Shown one piece after another: positions 8,355-14,934 of a stretch of 27,978 nucleotides of DNA (position 1 is its first letter; each line of letters begins with the position of its first letter). The notes under the pieces are model-generated. The model was not told the origin of the DNA, searched no databases, and saw only the letters and a program-made list of their open reading frames with translations. The translations under genes and the position numbers were made by a program. The stretch comes from Flammeovirgaceae bacterium UBA5008 (lineage in GTDB: Bacteria; Bacteroidota; Bacteroidia; Cytophagales; Cyclobacteriaceae), in NCBI GenBank assembly GCA_002398365.1, contig DGYK01000018.1, positions 1-27,978 of the forward strand, read 5' to 3'.

Positions 8355-9203
8355 ATGAAAATGAAAATAGCTGGAATCATTGTGTGCACACTAATCATAC
8401 TCTTTTTTATAATAAACCTGCAACCCACTTCCCTGCCGGATAACCATGGAAAAATGGATACACATCTTTACCTCAGCGATAGCGCGCGGCAGCCCTTGGT
8501 CGTTGGCTTTGGAGGAGGCTCGGGTGGAAATGATTGGGAGCGAAATTATCTGAAGACAAAACGCGATTCCATACGTGCACTGGGATATGCCGTATTGGCC
8601 ATCGGATATTTTAATTCAGGAACTTCGCCCAAATCGTTGGATCGGATTTCACTCAATGCCATTGCGGATACGATTTTATCTATCGCCAGACGTCATCCAC
8701 AGATTGATACATCCAGAATTATATTGATGGGCGCATCGAAAGGAGGAGAGTTGGTGTTGAATCTGGCAAGTCGCTATCCTTGTTTTAAGGGAGTGATTGC
8801 CCTTTCTACCTCACACGTCAGCTTTCCGGCACTCACCATCTCTGCCAATACTTCTTCATGGACCTACCATGACGCGCCCGTTCCATTTGTGCCCGCGCCA
8901 TTCGAAACCATTTGGCCTGCATTGAAAGGTGATTTGCATGGAGCATTTTCAATGATGTTGGAAGATACCGTTGCTGTAAAGCAAGCCGAAATTGAAGTAG
9001 AGAAAATTAATGGCTCTATTTTAATTCTCTCGGCTAACGAAGATGAGCAATGGCCTGCAACAATAATGTCGCATCGGTTAGTGGAAAGATTGAATCAAAA
9101 AAACTTTCAATATCCATACAAACATATCGTGCTGAAAGGCGGACATATAGAGCCGCTGAATCATTTTAATCGTGTGTATGAGTTTCTTCGGTCCATTAAA
9201 TAG
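8355..9203 (+). CDS. BAAT/acyl-CoA thioester hydrolase C-terminal-like alpha/beta hydrolase
   Basis: A 282-aa alpha/beta hydrolase resembling the C-terminal catalytic domain of bile-acid-CoA:amino acid N-acyltransferase/acyl-CoA thioesterases. An N-terminal hydrophobic stretch (residues 4-22) is either a signal anchor or an export signal. The oxyanion region is VVGFGGGSGGNDW; the nucleophile elbow is GASKGGE with Ser128 (families using Cys have C here); the acid is probably D230 in NEDEQWPA; the histidine is H264 in GGHIEP. The usual N-terminal acyl-CoA hydrolase beta-domain is missing, so this is a stand-alone catalytic domain. The likely chemistry is hydrolysis or transfer of an acyl ester or thioester; the substrate is unknown. 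It follows the first membrane HTH regulator by 34 bp. The start could also be the ATG at 8361. Confidence 0.82.
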   Translation: MKMKIAGIIVCTLIILFFIINLQPTSLPDNHGKMDTHLYLSDSARQPLVVGFGGGSGGNDWERNYLKTKRDSIRALGYAVLAIGYFNSGTSPKSLDRISLNAIADTILSIARRHPQIDTSRIILMGASKGGELVLNLASRYPCFKGVIALSTSHVSFPALTISANTSSWTYHDAPVPFVPAPFETIWPALKGDLHGAFSMMLEDTVAVKQAEIEVEKINGSILILSANEDEQWPATIMSHRLVERLNQKNFQYPYKHIVLKGGHIEPLNHFNRVYEFLRSIK

Positions 9204-9225
9204 CCGAAGATTTGGCTCAAAAACC

Positions 9226-9242
9226 CATTTGTCATACAAATG
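9226..9242. promoter_or_regulatory. Perfect inverted repeat upstream of the second HTH regulator
   Basis: CATTTGT-cat-ACAAATG is a perfect 7-bp inverted repeat with a 3-base spacer. A second one, CGCC-tcaat-GGCG at 9244-9256, follows directly. They lie 80-95 bp before the regulator gene and 20-50 bp after the hydrolase stop. The size fits a dimeric XRE operator; autoregulation is an inference. Confidence 0.35.
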
Positions 9243-9289
9243 TCGCCTCAATGGCGGCCTAAAAATTTAGTGCTACTTTTGAGTGCCCG

Positions 9290-9297
9290 TAGCTTTG
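9290..9297 (+). promoter_or_regulatory. Candidate -7 promoter box TAGCTTTG
   Basis: This is an exact match to the Bacteroidota sigma-A -7 consensus TAnnTTTG, just before the HTH gene. The -33 element is weak (TTTA at 9266-9269, 20 bases upstream). If it is used, transcription starts near 9302, inside the longer reading frame, which supports the ATG at 9320 over the one at 9299. Confidence 0.4.
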
Positions 9298-9319
9298 CAT
9301 GCAAAAAACACTCAAAGAA

Positions 9320-9739
9320 ATGACTGCTTCTTGGCTTCGTGATGGAAGGCTATCGAAAGGGCTTACCCAAAAAGAACTATCCGAACGATCGCACATCAGT
9401 ATGCGATCTATTCAACGCATTGAAAATGGTGAGCTTGTTCCGCGCAGCCACACGTTGAAAACGCTTGCAAAAATTCTCGAACTGTCGTTTGAAGACTTTA
9501 TGAAGTCGGCACGTGAACAGGAGTTTACCATTCCGCAAGGGGAGCCAACTTCGCTAACTAAGCCACAACGGTTGGTGCTTTCCGCAGGCATAAGTCTTGT
9601 AATTATTGTCCTGGCCTTTGCTTTCGTAGCACAATCACCCAACTTTCCTGAAACCACTTTTGAACTGTTCATTTTCGTAAGTGCAATGCTTACGCTGATG
9701 ACAGGCATTCTTTTTTTGTTGTGGCGTAAAAACGCCTGA
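9320..9739 (+). CDS. HTH_XRE regulator with two membrane helices
   Basis: An XRE-type helix-turn-helix (LSKGLTQKELSERSHISMRS, then IQRIENGELVPRS) is followed by a linker and two hydrophobic helices (LVLSAGISLVIIVLAFAFVA and FELFIFVSAMLTLMTGILFL). It is the smaller paralogue of the regulator at 7496, with an almost identical recognition region (SxxSxRxIQRIExGExxPR), so the two may read similar sites. The frame extends to an ATG at 9299, but a TAGCTTTG box ends at 9297 and would leave that ATG outside the transcript, so the ATG at 9320 is chosen with moderate confidence. The CPBP protease gene begins 26 bp after the stop, suggesting an operon in which a membrane-tethered regulator is paired with a membrane protease. 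Confidence 0.85.
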   Translation: MTASWLRDGRLSKGLTQKELSERSHISMRSIQRIENGELVPRSHTLKTLAKILELSFEDFMKSAREQEFTIPQGEPTSLTKPQRLVLSAGISLVIIVLAFAFVAQSPNFPETTFELFIFVSAMLTLMTGILFLLWRKNA

Positions 9740-9765
9740 TTCCTCATTTTAATTACACCCATTTT

Positions 9766-10449
9766 ATGATTGGTATTTTAATTCAATTGGCCCTGTCGTG
9801 GCTATTGGTTTGGCTTTTTGATAGAAGTAATCTTTCTGTGTTGGGATTACTGCCCACAAAACAGCGACTGCAACACTTTATAATTTTTTTATTGACGACT
9901 GCTGCTTTTAGTGCTTCCGGGTTTGGGCTTAAGATTTGGATTGCGGAACAGCGATGGCAGCTCAATCCTGAATGGACTTCACAACTCATTGCGGATGGAG
10001 TGTGGTTTAATATCAAATCGGTTTTATACGAGGAGCTGATTTTTCGAGGAGCCTTGTTTTACATCCTCATCAAAAAGTTGGGTGCGACTAAAGCCATTTG
10101 GATTTCATCTGCAACTTTCGGCATGTACCATTGGTTTTCGCAAGGGTCGTTGGGAGATCCTGTCCCCATGCTCATCACCTTTGTAGTTACCGGAACAATG
10201 GGTCTGGTGTTGGCATATGGCTATACCAAAACCCGATCGCTCTATTTGCCCATCGCCATTCACTTTGGGTGGAATGTGGTACAGCAAGTTGTGTTTTCAA
10301 ATGGTCCAATCGGCAAGCGACTGCTCATTGAAGTGTTACCTCAACCTGAAGTAACGGTTTCATACTTTACTTTCTTCTTCATGCAATTATTTCCGATTGT
10401 AGGGGTGTTGGTTGTTTGTGCGTTGGCCATAAGATATTTGAGATCGTAA
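9766..10449 (+). CDS. CPBP-family intramembrane glutamic metalloprotease (CAAX/Abi type)
   Basis: A 227-aa multi-span membrane protein of the CPBP (CAAX protease and bacteriocin-processing) family. The family motifs are all present: EELIFRG at 89-95 (E89, E90, R94), FGMYH ending in H122, and HFGWN (H166, N170), which together make the active site. About six hydrophobic segments surround them. Bacterial relatives act in bacteriocin self-immunity, peptide processing or regulated proteolysis of membrane proteins. The gene follows the membrane-tethered HTH regulator by 26 bp and is probably cotranscribed. It is tempting to propose that the protease releases or destroys the regulator's membrane domain, but that is inference only. 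Confidence 0.9.
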   Translation: MIGILIQLALSWLLVWLFDRSNLSVLGLLPTKQRLQHFIIFLLTTAAFSASGFGLKIWIAEQRWQLNPEWTSQLIADGVWFNIKSVLYEELIFRGALFYILIKKLGATKAIWISSATFGMYHWFSQGSLGDPVPMLITFVVTGTMGLVLAYGYTKTRSLYLPIAIHFGWNVVQQVVFSNGPIGKRLLIEVLPQPEVTVSYFTFFFMQLFPIVGVLVVCALAIRYLRS

Positions 10450-10541
10450 TGAGTCATTAGCTAATTTGGAATTACTTCGATTGGGTAATATTAGAATTCA
10501 GATCGAAGTCTCCTTTCATGAATGAGCAAGTTTTTTATAGA

Positions 10542-10595
10542 ATTTACTTAACAAAAGTGAAACTAATCTATTATATTCACGTTTGTTAAGTAAAT
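10542..10595. promoter_or_regulatory. 20-bp inverted repeat upstream of padR-2 (probable PadR operator)
   Basis: The arms at 10542-10561 and 10576-10595 match in 19 of 20 positions, with a 14-base AT-rich spacer. The inner edges are GTGAA/TTCAC and the outer edges ATTTACTTAAC/GTTAAGTAAAT. Each arm is itself a weak palindrome (ACTT...AAGT), which suits two dimers on adjacent faces. The right arm ends 6 bp before the padR-2 ATG, so a bound protein would block transcription or the start region. Autoregulation by the encoded PadR protein is the simplest reading; an mRNA hairpin hiding the start codon is the alternative. Confidence 0.65.
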
Positions 10596-10601
10596 ATCCC
10601 T

Positions 10602-10931
10602 ATGACACAGCAACAATCCCTTGGTGAATTTGAAGAACTCGTTTTACTCTTAGTGGCAGCCCTACACGATGAAGCTTATGGCGTAGCCATTCTCGAAAAT
10701 CTGGAAGCGAAGCTCAAAAAGAAAGTGAATATCAGTGCTGTGCACGTGGCGCTGAAGCGGATAGAAGATAAAGGCTTTGTCAAGTCGCGCTTTGGTGGAA
10801 TCACCGAAGACCGCGGAGGAAGGAGAAAGAAATTTTATGTTATCACTGCACTTGGCAAAAAGATGCTAGACAATCAATATGCGTTGCGCACGAGTATCTA
10901 CCAGCAGATCCCAAAGATTTCTTTTGGATGA
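10602..10931 (+). CDS. PadR-family transcriptional regulator (padR-2)
   Basis: A 109-aa PadR protein clearly related to the one at 1558: LGEFEELVLLLVAALHDEAY, then AILENLEAKL, SAVHVALKRIEDKGFV and the wing segment GGRRKKFYVITALGKK. It is one winged helix plus a short dimerisation helix. The ATG at 10602 follows the right arm of a 54-bp inverted repeat. In the first locus the gap from padR to permease is 106 bp; here the next permease (12193) is 1,261 bp away, and the gap is filled by a transposase and its repeats. The likely target is therefore still that permease, unless the insertion has uncoupled them. The effector is unknown. Confidence 0.92.
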   Translation: MTQQQSLGEFEELVLLLVAALHDEAYGVAILENLEAKLKKKVNISAVHVALKRIEDKGFVKSRFGGITEDRGGRRKKFYVITALGKKMLDNQYALRTSIYQQIPKISFG

Positions 10932-10958
10932 TGGCACTATTAAAATCAAATGCGAGCA

Positions 10959-11402
10959 GAACCGCGCATGGGTGTTATGATTGTAAAAAAATATGTGTCC
11001 AAATAAAACCCCGCAGGGGTGAAATGATTGTAGAAAAATATGGGTCCAAATAAAATCCCGCAGGGGTGTTATGATTATAAAAAAATATCGGTGCAAGTAA
11101 AACCCCGCAGGGGTGAAATGATTGTAGAAATATGTGTCCAAATAAAACCCCGCAGGGGTGTTATGATTATAGAAAAATATGGGTCCAAATAAAACCCCGC
11201 AGGTGTGAAATGATTGTAAAAAAATATCGGTGCAATTAAAACCCCGAAGGGGGTGAAATGATTGTAGAAATATGTGTCCAAATAAAACCCCGCAGGGGTG
11301 TTATGATTATAGAAAAATATCGGTGAAAATGAAACCCCGAAGGGGTGTTATGATTATAGATAATTCGAATACAAACAAAAACCCCGAAGGGGTGATATAA
11401 TT
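10959..11402. repeat. Left tandem array: about ten 47-bp hairpin units
   Basis: This 470-bp gene-free stretch is an array. The GC-rich core CCCCGCAGGGGTG or CCCCGAAGGGGTG begins at about 10962 (degenerate), then 11009, 11056 (first base changed), 11103, 11148, 11195, 11242, 11288, 11335 and 11382, a spacing of 45-47 bp. Each core is a small hairpin (CCCC-loop-GGGG) followed by TGAAATGATTGTAG or TGTTATGATTATAG and an AT-rich tail. Tails alternate between GGGTCCAAATAA-like and CGGTGCAA-like forms. A 65-bp block at 11116-11180 recurs exactly at 11256-11320, a three-unit duplication. The tails recur, so this is not a CRISPR. It points toward the transposase, and its last unit touches the transposase start codon. 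Confidence 0.92.
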
Positions 11403-11885
11403 ATGCCGGGAACATTTTCACAAATCTACATTCAAGTTGTTTTTGCCGTAAAACGCAGGGAAAATTTATTACAAAAGCCATGGCGCGATGAAGTGTTTAA
11501 ATACATGGCGGGTATCATCAAAGAGAAAAACCAAAAGCCAATTATTGTAAATGGCGTCACAGACCACGTCCATCTTTTTATCGGGCTTAAACCCGTCATG
11601 TCATTGTCGGATTTAATTCGTGATGTTAAGAACAACACTACAAATTTTATCAATGACAAAAAATTCCTAAACACAAAATTTTCTTGGCAAGAGGGCTATG
11701 GAGCTTTTTCGTATTCCCATTCGCAATTGGATACGGTTTACCAGTACATATTAAATCAGGAGGAACATCATAAAAAGAAAACGTTTAAAGCTGAATACCT
11801 CGAGTTGCTTGAAAAATTTGAAATTGAATATGATGAAAAATACCTGTTTGATTGGATCGAATAATTATTTCACCCCTTCGGGGTT
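11380..11885. mobile_element. REP-associated transposase unit bounded by a 25-bp inverted repeat
   Basis: The segment from 11380 to 11885 consists of the transposase gene plus the two repeat copies that touch it. The left copy (11380-11404) and the right copy (11861-11885) are inverted and match in 24 of 25 positions. The gene's ATG (11403) overlaps the left copy's inner edge and its TAA (11862-11864) lies inside the right copy. The two arrays extend outward as mirror images. I see no target-site duplication or left/right-end asymmetry of a classical IS, which fits a REP/RAYT arrangement better than a standard IS200 insertion. Confidence 0.7.
11403..11864 (+). CDS. IS200/RAYT-type HUH tyrosine transposase (Y1)
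   Basis: A 153-aa single-strand DNA transposase of the IS200/IS605 TnpA fold. The metal-binding HUH motif is DHVHLFIGL (H55-V56-H57), and the probable nucleophile is Y115 in the helix VYQYILNQEEHHKKK, which also supplies the conserved His pair. Other family blocks are SLSDLIRDVKNNT, SWQEGYGAFSYSHSQLD and the ending EYDEKYLFDWIE. The length is typical. No TnpB/IscB partner is present. The inverted arrays of hairpin repeats on both sides indicate a REP-associated (RAYT) relative that cuts or copies the hairpins rather than a self-moving IS. All catalytic residues are intact, so it could be active. The start codon overlaps the end of the left array. Confidence 0.92.
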   Translation: MPGTFSQIYIQVVFAVKRRENLLQKPWRDEVFKYMAGIIKEKNQKPIIVNGVTDHVHLFIGLKPVMSLSDLIRDVKNNTTNFINDKKFLNTKFSWQEGYGAFSYSHSQLDTVYQYILNQEEHHKKKTFKAEYLELLEKFEIEYDEKYLFDWIE

Positions 11886-12140
11886 AACGAATAATCGTGA
11901 AATGAATTTCTATAATCATGACACCCCTTCGGGGTTGATGAATTGTTGTTCGTTACATATCTATAATCATGTCACCCCTTCGGGGTTGATGAATTGTTGT
12001 TCGTTACATATCTATAATCATGTCACCCCTTCGGGGTTAAAGAATAATCGTGAAATGAATTTCTATAATCATGTCACCCCTTCGGGGTTGATGAATTGTT
12101 GTTCGTTACATTTCGATAATCATATCACCCTGAAAGGGTT
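11861..12140. repeat. Right tandem array: six 51-bp hairpin units, inverted relative to the left array
   Basis: The core CACCCCTTCGGGGTT begins at 11871, 11922, 11973, 12024, 12075 and 12126 (the last degenerate), exactly 51 bp apart. Read in reverse complement it matches the left core and its flank ATGATTATAG, so the two arrays face each other. Two tail types occur in the order B-A-A-B-A: A is GATGAATTGTTGTTCGTTAC and B is GAATAATCGTGAAATGAATT. In the last unit the stem reads ACCCT-gaa-AGGGT, a paired change that keeps base-pairing. Because 51 is a multiple of 3, a spurious open frame with a 17-residue repeat runs through it. This and the short gap to 12193 contain no other gene. Confidence 0.92.
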
Positions 12141-12192
12141 TATCTGCTCTGATCAAAATCATACCACATCTTTTCCGGATTAAGAAAACAAA

Positions 12193-14856
12193 ATGGTGAA
12201 ACGCTCTCCACCCAAGCGCCCTCTTCAATTTCTCCGCTGGTTTTGCCGGGAAGATTATCTCGATGAAATTGAAGGCGATCTGATAGAGGTTTTTTTAAAA
12301 CAAGCGGAAGCAAATCCGCGCCAAGCAAGCCGCGCATTTACATGGAGTGTAATAAAATATTTCCGACCGGAATTCATCAAGTCTTTTAAACATCCCTATT
12401 CATCTAACGCAACTGATATGTTAAAAAATTATCTAATCATCGGCTGGCGCAGTCTTGTGAAACAGAAAATGTATTCGGCTATTAAAATTGGTGGATTTGC
12501 ATTGGGGATAGCTGCATGCTTATTGATTACTTTGTTTATTCAAGATGAGTTGAGCTTCGATCAACAATATGCCAGAGGACATGCTGTTTATCGTGTAGTC
12601 GGTGTCGTTAATGGAAACAACGGTATTGAAAAAAATACTTTTTTTCCTGCTCCGATGAGTGCCGCCATGAAAGAAGACTTTCCGGAAGTACTAAAGGCGG
12701 GTCGCTATAATGCAAGTGAATTGTTTGGAGCCGGCAGCAATGAAGTACGGCCCGGAGATCAGATTGAAAATTCATACGATGAGGGTTTTGCTTACTTCGA
12801 TCAGGAATTGGCTGACTTACTGCCTTTGAAATTTATTCATGGCAGTGCAGCCCACGCGTTGGAACAACCTAATTCCATTGTCATCACACAACGTAAAGCA
12901 GAAAAATATTTTCCCAACCAAAACCCGGTTGGAAAAACCCTCATCATCAACAATGAATTAAATAAACCCTACACCGTGTCAGGTGTAGTGGAGAATTTTT
13001 CAAACACACATTTGCCTTTTGATTTTTTAATCAGCACTAAAGGATTGGAATTCTGGCAAGGCGAACAGAAAGATTGGGGTGCTAGTAATTATGCTATCTA
13101 TATTTCTGTTGACCCTGCCGTAAATCCAAACGAGTTGGAAAAGAAAATCAGCAAGGGCATCATTGATAAATATGTTTTGCCCATGATGGTGGAAGGTGGC
13201 ATGTCGGAAGCAGAAGCGAAACGGTTTATGGTAGAAAGAAACGTACATCTGGAGTTGCAACCTCTCCGCAACATTCATTTGTATTCATCAGATGTTCAAG
13301 ATGGGTTAATTCATGGCGACATCCGATTTGTGTGGATGTTTGGCGGGATTGCCATTTTTATTTTGTTGATCGCGATCATCAATTTCATTAATCTTTCGAC
13401 GGCCAAATCGGCTAATCGTGCGAAAGAAGTTGGCTTACGCAAAGTGGTAGGATCGGAACGTAGTAGCGTGATCAATCAATTTTTAACAGAATCGATCTTA
13501 TTCAGTATTTTATCTTTTGGAGTAGGTTTGATACTTGCATGGGCATTGTTGCCTTACTTCAATGTGTTGTCATCAAAATCTTTGACAATGCCATGGGCTG
13601 AATGGTACGTATTTCCTGCATTGCTGGTAGCGGCTATTCTGATTGGAATATTAGCGGGTTTATATCCATCGCTGTATCTGTCTTCCTTTCAACCCATTCA
13701 AGTATTGAAGGGAAGCATCAGCAAAGGGAGCAAGAGTTCTCCGCTGCGAAGCACGCTTGTGATTTTTCAGTTTACAACTTCGATTGTATTGATCATTGGC
13801 ACATTTGTGATTTATCAACAAATGGAATTTATTCTGAATAAGAAAATTGGATTCGAGAAAGATCAAGTCGTGATTATCCAAGGAACTAATACGCTAGGGC
13901 AACAGACCACCACATTCAAAAATGAGTTGCTCAACATTCCCCATGTAGAGGCTGTATCGGTAAGCGATTATCTTCCTATTCGGGGAACGAAACGTAATGG
14001 CAATCAATTTTGGGCGGAAGGAAAATCAGGCCAAGACGAATCAGTGAATGGTCAGATTTGGAAAGTAGATCACGATTATATTTCTACACTTGGAATGAAG
14101 ATCGTACAAGGCCGCAACTTCGATGTCAACCATCTCACGGATTCTTCTGCCATCATTGTCAATCAATCGATGGCGAAGCAATTAGGTGGAGATGTGATTG
14201 GTAAGCGCCTTATCAATGGTGGACAAATTCCATGGACGATCATAGGCGTAGTGGAAGATTTTCATTTCGAATCGATGAAGGAAAACATTGGCAACCTCTG
14301 CTTGCGTTTGGGCAATAGTCCATCGATGATTTCTGTGAAAGCAAGTTCTACGAACATGCAAGAGCTACTCAGTAATCTGACGGAGACTTGGAAAAAATTT
14401 GCACCTCATCAACCGGCACGCTTTGCGTTTTTAGATGATCGTTATGCGGCCATGTATGCCGATGTACAAAGAATGGGTCGCATCTTTACCTCATTCGCAG
14501 TGTTGGCGATCATTGTTGCGTGTTTGGGTTTATTTGCGCTCTCTGCTTTTATGATTGAGCAACGCACAAAAGAAATTGGCATTCGATTGGTGATGGGCGC
14601 TTCGTTGAAAAACGTGTTTGGCTTGCTCACTTTCAACTTCATTAAGTTAGTGATTGTTTCCATTGTAATTGGGGCTCCCATTGCGTGGTACTTGATGAAT
14701 AAGTGGCTACAAGATTTCGCCTATCGTATTGAAATATCGTGGCTCGTCTTTGCCCTTACGGGGATGATTGCCGTTGCTATCGCAATGCTCACCATTAGTT
14801 ACCAAGCAATAAAAGCTGGTCTTGCGAACCCGGTGAAGAGTTTGCGAGTAGAATAA
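12193..14856 (+). CDS. MacB/FtsX-type ABC transporter permease with N-terminal prefix domain (887 aa)
   Basis: A full-length duplicated permease. The prefix is a divergent version of those at 2003 and 4704 (FLRWFCREDYLDEIEGDLIE). TM1 spans about residues 95-117; the first FtsX core starts near 379 (KEVGLRKVVGS); a fifth helix lies near 525; the second core starts near 761 (KEIGIRLVMGAS, with L in place of the usual K after R). It ends in AIKAGLANPVKSLRVE. Coupling motifs are kept in both halves, so it probably still docks an ATPase encoded elsewhere. The upstream neighbour is the transposase array; before that insertion the neighbour would have been padR-2. The ATG at 12193 is followed at once by the prefix homology. 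Confidence 0.93.
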   Translation: MVKRSPPKRPLQFLRWFCREDYLDEIEGDLIEVFLKQAEANPRQASRAFTWSVIKYFRPEFIKSFKHPYSSNATDMLKNYLIIGWRSLVKQKMYSAIKIGGFALGIAACLLITLFIQDELSFDQQYARGHAVYRVVGVVNGNNGIEKNTFFPAPMSAAMKEDFPEVLKAGRYNASELFGAGSNEVRPGDQIENSYDEGFAYFDQELADLLPLKFIHGSAAHALEQPNSIVITQRKAEKYFPNQNPVGKTLIINNELNKPYTVSGVVENFSNTHLPFDFLISTKGLEFWQGEQKDWGASNYAIYISVDPAVNPNELEKKISKGIIDKYVLPMMVEGGMSEAEAKRFMVERNVHLELQPLRNIHLYSSDVQDGLIHGDIRFVWMFGGIAIFILLIAIINFINLSTAKSANRAKEVGLRKVVGSERSSVINQFLTESILFSILSFGVGLILAWALLPYFNVLSSKSLTMPWAEWYVFPALLVAAILIGILAGLYPSLYLSSFQPIQVLKGSISKGSKSSPLRSTLVIFQFTTSIVLIIGTFVIYQQMEFILNKKIGFEKDQVVIIQGTNTLGQQTTTFKNELLNIPHVEAVSVSDYLPIRGTKRNGNQFWAEGKSGQDESVNGQIWKVDHDYISTLGMKIVQGRNFDVNHLTDSSAIIVNQSMAKQLGGDVIGKRLINGGQIPWTIIGVVEDFHFESMKENIGNLCLRLGNSPSMISVKASSTNMQELLSNLTETWKKFAPHQPARFAFLDDRYAAMYADVQRMGRIFTSFAVLAIIVACLGLFALSAFMIEQRTKEIGIRLVMGASLKNVFGLLTFNFIKLVIVSIVIGAPIAWYLMNKWLQDFAYRIEISWLVFALTGMIAVAIAMLTISYQAIKAGLANPVKSLRVE

Positions 14857-14934
14857 ATATTAATAGAAGTATATGGATGTGGAATAGTTTGCCGTTTTTT
14901 ATTATAAAATTCCCATCACTAAAATTCGATCCCA

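Noticed and set aside
10474..10509. ACTTCGAT/ATCGAAGT inverted repeat as a terminator for the CPBP gene
   Set aside because: The 20-base loop and lack of a directly following T-run do not fit an intrinsic terminator; it may be chance or a weak operator.
10866..11281. Minus-strand open frames rich in FYNHFTPAG-like repeats in the left array
   Set aside because: They are translations of the tandem repeat in changing frames, with no start signal and overlap with the end of padR-2.
10959..12140. The arrays as CRISPR loci
   Set aside because: The segments between hairpin cores are themselves repeated (only two or three tail types), not unique spacers, and there are no cas genes nearby.
11809..12183. 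Open frame with a 17-residue repeat on the plus strand through the right array
   Set aside because: It exists only because the 51-bp period is a multiple of three; it starts inside the transposase gene in another frame and has no homology.
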